Source: Furfurilactobacillus milii (GTDB taxonomy: Bacteria > Bacillota > Bacilli > Lactobacillales > Lactobacillaceae). From it: DNA of 64,000 nucleotides. Made by a program: the position numbers and the translations under genes. Within the stretch, counting starts at the first letter, position 1, and every line of letters begins with the position of its first letter. The notes below the pieces were generated by a model. It did no database searches, was not told where the DNA came from, and worked only from the letters and a program-made list of their open reading frames with translations. Below, in pieces: positions 34,781 to 44,228 of the stretch. The DNA is taken from contig NZ_WEZT01000015.1 in the NCBI RefSeq assembly GCF_009863985.1, forward strand, positions 20,005 to 84,004, in the 5' to 3' direction.

Positions 34781-35959
34781 ATGGACGACGTTGTTATCGT
34801 CAGTGCTGTGCGCACACCTGTAGGAAAAATGGGTGGCGCATTGGCCAGCTTTAGTGCAGTTGAATTAGGGACCTTAGCGGCTAAGGCTGCAATTAAGCGG
34901 GCAAACGTTGATCCAAGTATCATTGATCAAACGATTGTCGGCAACGTCTTACAGGCTGGCTCAGGGCAAAATGTTGGTCGTCAAATTGGAATCAACGCTG
35001 GCGTTCCGGAAAGCAGCCCAGCGATGACTGTTAATGAAGTTTGTGGATCAGGTTTAAAAGCGATTCGATTGGGTCAATCAGCCATTGTTATGGGTGATGC
35101 CGATGCAGTCTTAGTAGTTGGCACGGAAAGCATGACCAATGCACCTTACCTGACGAATGGCATGCGATTGGGGACTAAGTTTGGTGACACAACGATGGTT
35201 GATAGCATGGAGCATGACGGCCTGACGGATGCCTTTTCAAATCAGCCGATGGGTGTGACTGCCGAGAACGTTGCAGAGCAGTACCACGTTAGTCGCGAAC
35301 AACAGGATGCTTTTGCATTGGCCTCACATCAGCACGCAGCCAAAGCCAGTGACGATGGTGCGTTTGCCGATGAAATGCTGCCACTAACCGTTAAAAATCG
35401 GCATGGAGAAACCGTTATCGACCGCGATGAAACGATTCGTGAAGATACCAGTCTTGAGAAGCTGGCTAAACTTAAGCCGAGCTTTGAACTGGGCGGTACT
35501 GTCACGGCCGGCAATGCGTCGCCACTGAATGATGGTGCTGCTGCCATGATCTTGATGCGTAAAAACAAAGCTGCCGAGTTAGGTTTGAAACCATTGGCGA
35601 CCATTAGGGGTTATCAAGAGGTTGGCGTTAATCCACAAACGATGGGCTATTCACCGGTTAAAGCAGTCAGCGAGTTACTTGATAAACAGCATCAGACGGT
35701 GTCTGATATCGACTTGTTTGAGCTGAATGAAGCTTTTGCAGCACCAAGCGTGGCAGTTGCCCGCGACCTGAAGATTCCGGCAGACAAATTAAATCCAAAC
35801 GGTGGTTCGATTGCCATTGGTCATCCCCTTGGGGCGACGGGTGTTCGGATCGTAACGACACTGATTTATGCTTTGAAGCATGCCAATCAACATACAGGCG
35901 TTGCCGGTTTATGTATTGGTGGCGGACTGGGCATTGCGCTTTCTGTGGAAGTTAATTAA
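34781..35959 (+). CDS. Acetyl-CoA C-acetyltransferase (thiolase)
   Basis: This enzyme condenses two acetyl-CoA to acetoacetyl-CoA, the entry of the mevalonate pathway in lactobacilli, or runs thiolysis. The protein has 392 residues. Catalytic residues are Cys in [11 protein letters not shown], His in [10 protein letters not shown] and Cys in [10 protein letters not shown]. The ATG at 34781 follows GAGGGAGA. A 67-codon upstream extension lacks family sequence. The spacer 34531-34780 shows no gene. Confidence 0.93.
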   Translation: MDDVVIVSAVRTPVGKMGGALASFSAVELGTLAAKAAIKRANVDPSIIDQTIVGNVLQAGSGQNVGRQIGINAGVPESSPAMTVNEVCGSGLKAIRLGQSAIVMGDADAVLVVGTESMTNAPYLTNGMRLGTKFGDTTMVDSMEHDGLTDAFSNQPMGVTAENVAEQYHVSREQQDAFALASHQHAAKASDDGAFADEMLPLTVKNRHGETVIDRDETIREDTSLEKLAKLKPSFELGGTVTAGNASPLNDGAAAMILMRKNKAAELGLKPLATIRGYQEVGVNPQTMGYSPVKAVSELLDKQHQTVSDIDLFELNEAFAAPSVAVARDLKIPADKLNPNGGSIAIGHPLGATGVRIVTTLIYALKHANQHTGVAGLCIGGGLGIALSVEVN

Positions 35960-35969
35960 AACCTTTAGT

Positions 35970-36150
35970 ATGAGAGAGCGGGACATCACACGCTTTGGCT
36001 TTCTCAGGTAACATAAATCCGGCGTTTATGGGTGTTTTTCCCATGAGCGCCGGATTTATGTTAGATGAGCAAAAGTCAGTGTTATGTCTCGCGTTTGCGG
36101 CAATTTTTCATCCGCATGAACTTTTGCAATTGAAGAAAAATTGCTTACCG
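35970..36150 (+). repeat. Family B structured intergenic repeat, copy B1
   Basis: It follows the thiolase gene. A stem-loop AACATAAATCCGGCG...CGCCGGATTTATGTT is followed by a conserved ~85-nt block. There GCAAAAGT pairs with ACTTTTGC, and GCAATTTTTC pairs with a downstream GAAAAATTGC. The two pairings cross, so they make a pseudoknot or alternative folds. B2 (42172) shares the block. B3 (46244) shares the hypervariable stem. Confidence 0.7.
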
Positions 36151-36252
36151 AAACAACCTGCTACCATTTTGCTGAAATAAAAGTTGAGCAAAATGACTCA
36201 GACTTTTAATTTCTATGCTAATTGTGACTGTTAACGACTCTTTTTCATCAAT

Positions 36253-37716
36253 TTAGTTTTGACTTAGCCTGTAAATAACGAGGCCAGCAAGCGAGATAAT
36301 ACCGACAATAATCAGCGAAATGCTAATTTGCTGACCGGTGTGTGGCAAAGCCTCTGCCAGAGAATCCTTCTGTTTTGCAGATTCTTTGGTTGAAACGAAT
36401 TGTCCAGTAGATGGCGCATTTGAGGACGAATTTGATGGGCCTGCAACTATTGTTTGGTCACGATTGTCGGATGTCGAAGAGTGGTTGCTGGATGTTAGGT
36501 GACTAGCGCTTGAATCGTTAGAGACAACCACAGAGTTATCCGTTGAACTTTCGTTAGTGTGATTAGTATCTACGTGATGACTGTCTGAATGATCATTGTT
36601 TTCAACAGAACTGCTGTCACTATTTTCTGATGAACTGTTATTTGAGCTTTCAGAGGCACTATTGGATTCGCTAGTCGAACTTTCATTGGAATCGTTGTTG
36701 TCCGAGCTACTGTTTGATTCTTCGCCAGAGTTATTATTCTCAGAACCACTACCTGTTCCTGAACCAGCAGTTTGTTTCACGCTGGCAGTGGCCTTTTCAG
36801 TATTAGACCCACTGCCGTTTGTTCCCCAGCTCATTGTGGCCGTATTTTTGAACACGGAACTGCCATCAGAGGCAACGGTTGGGTCCTTAAACGTTGTTAG
36901 ATAATCAATGACAACCATCTGTGAATCGAGTTTAGCAAACGTTGTTTCAAAACTGTCGCCAGTCACTGACACTGTGTAATCTGCTCCAGCAGTCAGGGTT
37001 TCATCACGCTTATAGCTTGCTTGTGTGGTGGAGTCTGTCCAATGTCCATTAGACACAGTGATGCTGCCAGGGACTAATTGTTGACCAGCATCAGTGATGA
37101 TATCTGAAACTTTTACATTTTCCATCAGCAGTTCATTACGGTTAACCAGAATAGTCCATTTGATTGCGGGGTTGCCGGTGCTGTCAGTCGTGAAACTCCC
37201 CTTTTTGGACAAGTTATTTGTGGATGGACTGACAATCACTGGGCTTGTTAACGTCCCATTGTTAGTTTCAAACGGCACGTTTTGTTCACCTAATCCGATT
37301 GCTGCCGCATTGAGTTTGGTCGAAAAGGTAATGGTGCCATGGAGGTTACTCAGGGTTGCTGCAGTTTCGTTAAACGTAACCACCATTGTGCCATCAGTCT
37401 TTACGTCGACAGTTCCTAACGCCGTGCCATCGTCAGCAAGCAGCGGAAAAGTTGATTCCTTTGAGACACGAAGGGCGTCTGGCAATTGAATTTTCATTTG
37501 GTCGTTAGCAACGATGTGAACGTCGTTTGGCACTGCCCAGTCGTAGCGCACGTTGACGTTACTAGCATAGCTAAAATTAGGTCCATTTGTAATTGTTCCG
37601 CTAGTGATGAATTCGTTGCCGTATGTTGCGGCTTGTGCGACTTGAGTGTTAAAAAGGAAGCCAATCATCACGGTGAGCACCACAAGTAGCCAGTTTATTA
37701 ATCGAGAACGTTTCAT
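36253..37716 (-). CDS. LPxTG-anchored adhesin with collagen-binding-type domains
   Basis: A 487-residue surface protein. A signal peptide (LINWLLVVLTVMIGFLF, cleavage near AQA-A) precedes two beta-sandwich modules resembling the A-region domains of Cna-type MSCRAMMs (about residues 30-165 and 165-315). A Ser/Asn/Glu-rich wall-spanning linker follows, then LPHTG, a membrane helix and a short tail for sortase anchoring. The ATG at 37716 follows GGGAGGAAG. A longer reading frame adds 25 non-family residues. The ligand is unknown. The adjacent Mga-like gene on the same strand may regulate it. Confidence 0.88.
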   Translation of the reverse strand: MKRSRLINWLLVVLTVMIGFLFNTQVAQAATYGNEFITSGTITNGPNFSYASNVNVRYDWAVPNDVHIVANDQMKIQLPDALRVSKESTFPLLADDGTALGTVDVKTDGTMVVTFNETAATLSNLHGTITFSTKLNAAAIGLGEQNVPFETNNGTLTSPVIVSPSTNNLSKKGSFTTDSTGNPAIKWTILVNRNELLMENVKVSDIITDAGQQLVPGSITVSNGHWTDSTTQASYKRDETLTAGADYTVSVTGDSFETTFAKLDSQMVVIDYLTTFKDPTVASDGSSVFKNTATMSWGTNGSGSNTEKATASVKQTAGSGTGSGSENNNSGEESNSSSDNNDSNESSTSESNSASESSNNSSSENSDSSSVENNDHSDSHHVDTNHTNESSTDNSVVVSNDSSASHLTSSNHSSTSDNRDQTIVAGPSNSSSNAPSTGQFVSTKESAKQKDSLAEALPHTGQQISISLIIVGIISLAGLVIYRLSQN

Positions 37717-37876
37717 AATTCTATCTTCCTCCCAAATTACTCTTGGAAATAGCGTACGAGAGAAATGAGAGGATAATATCTCAAACTTCACGGCCAGTTC
37801 GATTTTTACGAGAAATCCAATTGGTGAAAAATTGATATACCTAGAAAAATGATAAATTTATGATATTCGGCGCCGA

Positions 37877-39454
37877 TTAAAGGACGCTCTTTGGCGTTCG
37901 ATGGCATGGTGGGGTCGTTGCCGATAGTTCGTGGGGATGCTCAGTTAAGCCTCGATTATTTGGGGTAGCTTGGAGTAATTCAGTTATTTTAGTCAAATCA
38001 TCTTCAGATCCTAGATCCGTCAAAATATACGTTTGGGTAGCTTGAATAACAGGTTGATCGGGACAATGATCGGATAAATAAAGATCGTATTGTTTATTTG
38101 GGTCAAAGACCTCAACTGTCGTTCGCAGTGTTTGATTAAAGTAGTTTTGGCAAATTTGAATAAAGGGTTCGAGCCACATCTCACCAATTTCCGGATCGAC
38201 GGCAATTCTGTAGGTTGGGGCAAATCGCTGTCTCAACGTTAAACGTAGTAGTACCATAAGCTGTTGGACATATCCTGGATCGACAGAAATCTTAAATTTG
38301 TTTGCTAAGGATGAAACGATGACGCGAGTAAGCTCGTGGGCCTGACGGATGATCAATTCATTATGAAGGCGTTGGTAGTAACGTGTTGTTGTATCTGGCC
38401 GCATAACGTTGATATGACCAGTACAGACGGTGAGGTTGACCAATGTGCGATAGAGAGTAGCGACACTGTATCGCGTAATGGTTGGCGTGTCTAAATTGAG
38501 CATTGGCTGAACATGTTTTTGGTGAATAGTTTGCGCCGTGCTTGCCAAGGAATCGGTGGGATTGACCATGTCCACAGCGGGTTGCCAAAAGGCGTCGTCA
38601 ATGGGAAAAACTTCATGAGCAATACAAAAGATCAATAAACTTTGCTCAAGTTCGGTCTTCTCGATTCGCTGCATAAACGTCGGCATCGAATCCTGTAATT
38701 GCCGCCACAGCTGTTGAAAATGGGGCGCATCCACCATGGTCTTATAGACTTGGCGAGCGAGGGGCGATAAGGTCATTGTCGTGTTCGCATGTCGGTTGCG
38801 CAGCCGAATAATCAGCAGCCATGTATACAGTTTGCGAGGCCCGTCAGCTGCTAGATATTTATTAGACCCATCGATTAATAAACGATGCATTGTCTCCGCT
38901 AAGGGACTGTTGCGCTGCAAATAACGACGGTAAACGTACTGGTCTTTTGGGCAAACATTCCATAGCAGTTCATACATTAAATGTTGAATAGCGAGATCTG
39001 GGCCAGTGAGCTGCAGTTGGTTGATCTTGACGTGAAATGGCGCTAAAAGATCATTGAGTTCGGCAATCTTACGGTAAAGAGTAGCCACGCTGAAGTTAAG
39101 TTTCGTGGCCAATTGAATGCTGGTTAGATTGGGATTAAGGACGATGTTTTCGATAATACTAATTTTGGGTGTTTGGCGATAGTACGAGAAAATGAGCGTT
39201 TTTAAACTCATTTGACCGTTGATGTGTAAATGAACTTTTTCATTGTTCCATTTAAAGGAAATATCATATTGGATTAGTGAAGGTCTCAGCACCATTTGGA
39301 TGGCTTGCAGGTCGTCCATTAATAAATTGCGGCTTGAAAAAGGTAAGGCGTTCGCAATTTTCGAAATTTTGGCCTCGCCATTATTACGGTATAGATATTG
39401 CAAAATCCTAATCTGTCGCCGTTCAAACGGCTCTAAAAGATCTTCTTTGTTCAT
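37877..39454 (-). CDS. Mga/AtxA-like transcriptional regulator
   Basis: A 525-residue protein with two N-terminal winged-helix domains (KISKIANALPFSSRNLLMDD and SIQLATKLNFSVATLYRKIAELN), the second typical of Mga. The long middle region resembles PRD domains and the C-terminus an EIIB-like fold (PNKQYDLYLSDHCPDQPVIQ), as in Mga and AtxA. Mga proteins activate surface adhesin genes in streptococci, and an LPxTG adhesin lies next to it. Control of that gene is inferred. The ATG follows GAGGTGG. Confidence 0.85.
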   Translation of the reverse strand: MNKEDLLEPFERRQIRILQYLYRNNGEAKISKIANALPFSSRNLLMDDLQAIQMVLRPSLIQYDISFKWNNEKVHLHINGQMSLKTLIFSYYRQTPKISIIENIVLNPNLTSIQLATKLNFSVATLYRKIAELNDLLAPFHVKINQLQLTGPDLAIQHLMYELLWNVCPKDQYVYRRYLQRNSPLAETMHRLLIDGSNKYLAADGPRKLYTWLLIIRLRNRHANTTMTLSPLARQVYKTMVDAPHFQQLWRQLQDSMPTFMQRIEKTELEQSLLIFCIAHEVFPIDDAFWQPAVDMVNPTDSLASTAQTIHQKHVQPMLNLDTPTITRYSVATLYRTLVNLTVCTGHINVMRPDTTTRYYQRLHNELIIRQAHELTRVIVSSLANKFKISVDPGYVQQLMVLLRLTLRQRFAPTYRIAVDPEIGEMWLEPFIQICQNYFNQTLRTTVEVFDPNKQYDLYLSDHCPDQPVIQATQTYILTDLGSEDDLTKITELLQATPNNRGLTEHPHELSATTPPCHRTPKSVL

Positions 39455-39644
39455 TATTCCACCTCAGTGTCGTAAATAACTGTTGCCATTAATTAATTTA
39501 CCCACTAAACTAAACGTGTGGTTCTCAAATTTTTCGATAATTTTTGAATTATTGCAAGGCAGTTTTAATCTTCAATTTGTATCTTTAGAATAACGGAAAT
39601 GATTTTATTAAGACATTTTTGTGCTTAGGAGGCAAATAGCAGTC

Positions 39645-39860
39645 GTGGAGAAATTAAAGGCTTCATTAACAAACAAGAAACAGTATCATGATGACCAACT
39701 TGGCGATTATAAAATGACCGCTTTGGAGTTGGGCAGTGGCTTTTTTCAGTTCGATATTGATAGTTTGATTTATCAAGGAAGAATTGTTGAATCGCGTCGG
39801 AATGATGGCACGTTTCTAACCACGCTTGGCGATCAAGAACGTGTTATTGAAATCGAGTAG
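39645..39860 (+). CDS. Small conserved-looking protein of unknown function (71 aa)
   Basis: A GTG at 39645 follows AGGAGG with an 11-nt spacer. The product starts MEKLKASLTNKKQYHDDQL and is hydrophilic, with a predicted beta-rich C-terminus (GFFQFDIDSLIYQGRIVES). There are no membrane helices or recognised motifs. It stands alone between Mga and the alcohol dehydrogenase. The next 297 nt hold a cre-like box and no gene. Confidence 0.6.
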   Translation: MEKLKASLTNKKQYHDDQLGDYKMTALELGSGFFQFDIDSLIYQGRIVESRRNDGTFLTTLGDQERVIEIE

Positions 39861-40041
39861 TTAAGATTGTTAGTAATTGAATAAATGATTGTTGATGGCA
39901 TCAGTTACTTTTGTTACTGGTGTTTTTTTGCGCGATAGGAACAACGAATTGTTGGTGAAATGATCAATTTGCGAACCTGTTGAGTGTTAGTAAGGTGACT
40001 TGCCGAACTAAAATGTTTGCACGAGCAAATAAATAGTCAAA

Positions 40042-40056
40042 ATGAAAACGGATTCT
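40042..40056 (+). promoter_or_regulatory. cre-like box upstream of alcohol dehydrogenase
   Basis: ATGAAAACGGATTCT matches WTGNAANCGNWNNCW fully and lies ~100 nt before the gene at 40158. CcpA control is inferred. Confidence 0.5.
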
Positions 40057-40157
40057 AGCGAAGATTGCCCCAAAATTGTTACGATACTCATGTGAGATAA
40101 CTTACAAAGCATTTGATGGTCAATTTGTGTACACAGCAAAGATAAGGAGTACAAATC

Positions 40158-41258
40158 ATGCAAATTACAGCAGCTGTTGCGCCAGCTAAAGGTGAATCTT
40201 TAGTTGTTGAACCCGTTGAATTAGATGACACATTACGCGGTGATCAATTGTTAGTTAAGGTCGTTGCCGTCGGCGTTTGTGGCGCAGATATCATGCGGGC
40301 CAAAACCGGTATGGGACGTAGTGAATTTCCGATTATTTTGGGGCATGAAGGTGCCGGCATTGTCGAGCAGGTCGGTGAAGATGTTCGTGAATTTGAAGTT
40401 GGTGATCATGTGGCAATTTCATATGCTAGCTGTGGTCATTGTCGCCAGTGCTTAGCTGGTCGCCCATATGCGTGTGAACGCTCAGATGAATTGAATTTTG
40501 GCGGTGTTGATTACTACGGTGGCAGCCGTTTTACTTTAAATGGTCAGCCAGTAACGTCGTTCTTCCAGCAATCGTCGTTTGGTACCTATGCGAAGGTTCA
40601 GGAACGAAACGCTGTCAAAGTAACCAAGGACGTTGATGTCAGTCTGCTCGGGCCACTGGGATGTGGTTTACAAACGGGGGCTGGTACCATTATGCACATT
40701 CTTAAACCCGAAGTTGGCAGTTCAATGGCAGTGTTCGGTACTGGAACGGTCGGCGATGCAGCCATTATGGCGGCCAAGGCGATGCACGTTGCCAAAATCA
40801 TCGCTGTTGATATCTTTGATACACGGTTGGCAGAAGCCAAGGCACTTGGGGCAACGGATATTATTAACAGCAAGACAGTTGATGATGTGCCCGCAATGAT
40901 TCAAGAAATGACTGACGGTGGTGTGGATTATGCGGTTGTTTCGGCTCCTGCTAATGGATTACCAGAGCAAGCCATCCGCAGTACGGGGATTCTCGGTCAT
41001 ACCGCAATCATTGGCGGCGCAGCACATGCGGACTTGAGCATGATGAATGACATTCTGGTGCCGGCTCGCCAAGTCACGGGTGTGTTACAAGGATTCTCAC
41101 TGCCTAAGTCGTTTATTCCTCAACTGATTCAGTTGTATCAACAGGGTGATTTTCCGTTTGATAAACTGGTTAAGTTTTACGACCTAAAAGATGTTAACCA
41201 AGCTTTTGAAGACTCATTAAACGGAACCACAGTGAAGGCCATTTTGCGGATGCCTTAA
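40158..41258 (+). CDS. Zinc-dependent alcohol dehydrogenase (aryl-alcohol type)
   Basis: A 366-residue MDR-family dehydrogenase for NAD(P)-linked alcohol/aldehyde interconversion. Catalytic zinc ligands are Cys in GVCGAD, His in GHEGAG and Cys in GPLGCGLQTG. The structural zinc site is CGHCRQCLAGRPYAC. The Rossmann motif is AVFGTGTVGDAA. The long insertion with Tyr and Phe near residue 115-140 is typical of benzyl-alcohol dehydrogenases. It is ~45% similar by eye to the gene at 43019. The ATG follows AAGGAG. The NmrA-like gene is 58 nt downstream. Confidence 0.9.
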   Translation: MQITAAVAPAKGESLVVEPVELDDTLRGDQLLVKVVAVGVCGADIMRAKTGMGRSEFPIILGHEGAGIVEQVGEDVREFEVGDHVAISYASCGHCRQCLAGRPYACERSDELNFGGVDYYGGSRFTLNGQPVTSFFQQSSFGTYAKVQERNAVKVTKDVDVSLLGPLGCGLQTGAGTIMHILKPEVGSSMAVFGTGTVGDAAIMAAKAMHVAKIIAVDIFDTRLAEAKALGATDIINSKTVDDVPAMIQEMTDGGVDYAVVSAPANGLPEQAIRSTGILGHTAIIGGAAHADLSMMNDILVPARQVTGVLQGFSLPKSFIPQLIQLYQQGDFPFDKLVKFYDLKDVNQAFEDSLNGTTVKAILRMP

Positions 41259-41316
41259 TCAGCGGAAATGACATCAATAAAGCGGAAATCAAAAATTTAA
41301 TCGGGAGGTAAGCATA

Positions 41317-42162
41317 ATGATTTTAGTAACCTCAGCAGCTGGTCACACTGGTCGCGTGATTGTGAGCAAACTAGTAGCCGCTGGATTCGACGTAAAAGCA
41401 ACGGACATTAATCCAGCCGTGAAAGATTTGCCAGGTATTCGTGAAGGGGTCATTGCAGATTTAACCCGTGCAGATGAAATCGATAAACTGATTGCAGATG
41501 TTGACAGTGTCGTCGAAATTCCACCCTTGTTTGTCGCAGAAGAAGCGGATATTGGCAAGTATTTGACGGACCAGTTGGCTGCTGCCCACAAACAATTTAT
41601 CTTTATTTCGGTTACGCATCCAATTCTATCTACGTTGCGTCAGCATTTGATGAAACGTGATGTGGAAGAGCACATGATTTATACCGGGATGGTTAAGGAT
41701 TATCAATACACGATTTTACAACCGATGCACTATATGCATAATTTCAATCCAAACGTGGTTTATGAAACGGGTGCCTACAATATCTTTTATGATATCAATA
41801 CCAAACTTTCCTATGTGGCACCGGAGGACGTTGGTGATGTGGTCGTAGAGGTTGCCCAAAATCCTGAAAAGCATAATAAAGCCACGTATGAATTGGTAGG
41901 TACGGATTACGCTTCACCGGTAGATCTAGTAGCATTGTATAACCGGTTAACAGGCGAGCATGCCGTTGCCAAGCGTGTCGATATGACAGAGTTTCTTAAT
42001 CAGGCAGGTATTCAAAATGTTTATTCACGAGATGCCTTTCGCCACCTAGCAGATACGTATAGTAAGTGGGGACTCGACGGTAACTCGAATGTCCTACGCT
42101 TGTTACTTGGACGCAAACCGACAAGTTATGAAGATTATATGAAGCAGCAGATTAAATTTTAA
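41317..42162 (+). CDS. NmrA-like NAD(P)-binding protein
   Basis: A 281-residue atypical short-chain dehydrogenase. The nucleotide-binding motif is VTSAAGHTGRVI. The catalytic Tyr-Lys pair of true SDRs is not evident, so it may be a redox sensor or an atypical reductase of the NmrA/HSCARG kind. The ATG follows GGGAGG. It is probably co-transcribed with the dehydrogenase at 40158. Confidence 0.85.
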   Translation: MILVTSAAGHTGRVIVSKLVAAGFDVKATDINPAVKDLPGIREGVIADLTRADEIDKLIADVDSVVEIPPLFVAEEADIGKYLTDQLAAAHKQFIFISVTHPILSTLRQHLMKRDVEEHMIYTGMVKDYQYTILQPMHYMHNFNPNVVYETGAYNIFYDINTKLSYVAPEDVGDVVVEVAQNPEKHNKATYELVGTDYASPVDLVALYNRLTGEHAVAKRVDMTEFLNQAGIQNVYSRDAFRHLADTYSKWGLDGNSNVLRLLLGRKPTSYEDYMKQQIKF

Positions 42163-42171
42163 ATGTTGAAA

Positions 42172-42393
42172 CAGAGCGCGCCGACATAACAAGGTTTGTT
42201 TTCTCAGGTAACGTAAAATGGATGTTTACGGGTGATTTCCCGCGAACATCCATTTTATGTTAGATGAGCAAAAGTCAGTGTTATGTCTCGTGTTTACGGT
42301 AATTTTTCATCCGCATAGCCTTTTGCGGTTGAAGAAAAATTGCTTGTTGCAGTTTCACTTAAATTTAAATCGAGGTGTTATGCCCTGCTTCTT
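42172..42393 (+). repeat. Family B structured intergenic repeat, copy B2
   Basis: The hypervariable stem here reads CGTAAAATGGATG...CATCCATTTTATG, quite different in sequence from B1 but equally paired. The ~85-nt block after it is nearly identical to B1 and keeps both crossing helices, including a G-U in place of an A-U pair. GACATAAC at the start pairs with GTTATGCC near the end. Confidence 0.7.
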
Positions 42394-42401
42394 TTTGATT
42401 T

Positions 42402-42597
42402 GGGCAAATTCTATAATTAATCCGAACAGAAATTAAAAAGCCCAAAGCAATCACTTACAATGGTAGTAGCTAATTCCAACCAATATAGGGAGTGATTACT
42501 TACTTGAACTAATTAATCAACGACCATTAAAAATACATCATCAACAGACTGCCATTGAAAGATTCCGGGCTTGTTCGGATTAAACTTGTAATTTGCC
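42402..42597 (+). mobile_element. MITE-like IS30 derivative (~196 bp)
   Basis: Ends are imperfect ~27-bp inverted repeats (GGCAAATT...TTAATCCGAACA at both ends). Inside, the plus strand encodes a transposase C-terminal remnant, LELINQRPLKIHHQQTAIER, ending in SD-stop at 42581-42583. This parallels the NQRPLKILDWQTPY tail of the IS30 element at 63906. There is no intact transposase. Confidence 0.7.
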
Positions 42598-42859
42598 TTT
42601 GCAAAAAAGAGTTTGTACGGTCAGCTTACAATTTCAGAATTCATTTTTTTATTTGGTCGTTCAATAGTTAAAAACTTGTCACAGTTATGCGCAGTAAGAC
42701 AGACGTAAATCGGTTTTAAACATGAATCTTAATCAGATTTTGAGGAATAATATGTTTTGCTCAATGGTTCTCAAAGATACTGAAGATAAACGATTTTATT
42801 TCACTGAATTATTCATACGGGGGTTGAAACCGATTACATTTCGAAATATCATAAAGTCG

Positions 42860-42884
42860 TGGAACGTTCCAAAGTAGCTATAAT
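42860..42884 (+). promoter_or_regulatory. Promoter with palindromic operator for second alcohol dehydrogenase
   Basis: TGGAACGTTCCA (42860-42871) is a perfect 12-bp palindrome at the -35 position. TATAAT follows at 42879-42884. No good -35 hexamer is seen, so an activator or repressor may bind here. The stretch 42598-42859 shows no convincing gene. Confidence 0.55.
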
Positions 42885-43018
42885 TACATATCGACAATGT
42901 GCATAAAAAGATAAACAAGCACATAAAGATGTTATTACAGTTGCTCTTAATTGAAGTTGTTCTTGGCGAGCTCATTTGCTCAAAAATTCACCAAATAATC
43001 ATTTGGAGGAAAAACATC

Positions 43019-44140
43019 ATGAAAATTAAAGCAGCAGTTGTTGAAAAAAAGGGTGGTCCGTTTGTTATCAAGGATGATGTTGAGTTATCCGAAATGCAGG
43101 CCGATGATTTACAAATTCACATGGTTGCCAGTGGCATTTGCCATTCAGACGAAGCCTTAAGAAAAGGTGATGCTGAAATCGGCTACCCAATTGTTTTGGG
43201 GCACGAGGGTTCAGGAATAGTTGAAAAGGTAGGCCCAGAGGTTAAAAACTTCAAGGTCGGTGATCACGTTGTTTTGTCATTCTACGGCTGTGGTAACTGT
43301 GAAAATTGTTTGAAGGGGATGCCGACCCGCTGCCTCAATTACGCAGCTAATAATTTGTCCGGTGTTCGTCCGGATGGCAGTGATCACTTTACTGAGGATG
43401 GTCATCGTGTCAGTGACATGTTTGATCAGTCATCATTTACGACAACCACTGTTGTTCGCGAACGTAACGCGGTTAAGGTTCCTAAGAACTTGGATTTGCG
43501 CCGTCTTGGACCTTTAGGTTGTGGTTATGTAACTGGTAGTGGGACTGTTTTGAATACATTGAAACCAAAGCCTGGCGACACTATCGCTGTGTTTGGGACC
43601 GGGGCCGTTGGTTTAGCTGCGATGATGGCTGGCAAGATTTCTGGTTGTACCACTGTCATTGCCGTTGATGTTGTCGATTCACGTTTGCAATTAGCCAAGG
43701 AACTTGGCGCAACTGACACAATCAACAGCAAGAACGAAGATGCCGTTGCTAAAATCAAGGAGCTAACGGATGGCAAGGGTGTCGACTATGCAGTTGATAC
43801 CACTGGTGTGACGAAAGTTATGGAAGATTCCATTCAGGCACTCGCCCAGGGTGGAACAACGGCAACCATTGCTGTTACAGCTAACCACATTGACCTAGAT
43901 ACATGGAACGACCTTTGCACAAACGATCGCTCCATCATTGGGGTCAACATGGGCGATTCCATTCCACAAGTCGACATTCCTCGTTTGATCAAGTTCTACC
44001 AGATGGGCATGTTTGACTTCGACAAGACAGAAAAGTTCTATCCATTTGAGCAAATTAACGAGGCCAATGCTGATTCCGGTAGCGGTAAGACCATCAAGCC
44101 AGTTTTGGTAATTGATGATCAGTATAAGCCAGAAGAGTGA
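43019..44140 (+). CDS. Zinc-dependent alcohol dehydrogenase (aryl-alcohol type), second copy
   Basis: A 373-residue MDR dehydrogenase. Zinc ligands are Cys in GICHSDE, His in GHEGSG and Cys in GPLGCGYVTG. The structural site is CGNCENCLKGMPTRC. The coenzyme motif is AVFGTGAVGLAA, and IAVDVVDSRL suggests NAD preference. It is paralogous to 40158. The ATG at 43019 follows GGAGG at 9 nt. A 40-codon upstream frame is rejected. The next gene is an aldehyde dehydrogenase, so the pair could oxidise an alcohol to the acid. The substrate is unknown. Confidence 0.9.
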   Translation: MKIKAAVVEKKGGPFVIKDDVELSEMQADDLQIHMVASGICHSDEALRKGDAEIGYPIVLGHEGSGIVEKVGPEVKNFKVGDHVVLSFYGCGNCENCLKGMPTRCLNYAANNLSGVRPDGSDHFTEDGHRVSDMFDQSSFTTTTVVRERNAVKVPKNLDLRRLGPLGCGYVTGSGTVLNTLKPKPGDTIAVFGTGAVGLAAMMAGKISGCTTVIAVDVVDSRLQLAKELGATDTINSKNEDAVAKIKELTDGKGVDYAVDTTGVTKVMEDSIQALAQGGTTATIAVTANHIDLDTWNDLCTNDRSIIGVNMGDSIPQVDIPRLIKFYQMGMFDFDKTEKFYPFEQINEANADSGSGKTIKPVLVIDDQYKPEE

Positions 44141-44167
44141 TGCCGAAGCTCGGTAAGGGCCGAACAA
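44134..44167 (+). repeat. Family C short 3'-end repeat
   Basis: GAGTGATGCCGAAGCTCGG then TAAGGGCCGAACAA overlaps the stop codon of the alcohol dehydrogenase. Confidence 0.55.
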
Positions 44168-44228
44168 AATTCAAAAGACGTTTTTAGGTTTCCTTGCCAC
44201 AAGCGACAAGGCAGAAAGGAAGCACATT

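Noticed and set aside
42749..42876. A 41-codon frame starting at an ATG behind GAGG, before the second alcohol dehydrogenase.
   Set aside because: It runs through the palindromic operator region, has no hydrophobic or family pattern and ends at the promoter. The match to a ribosome binding site is probably chance.
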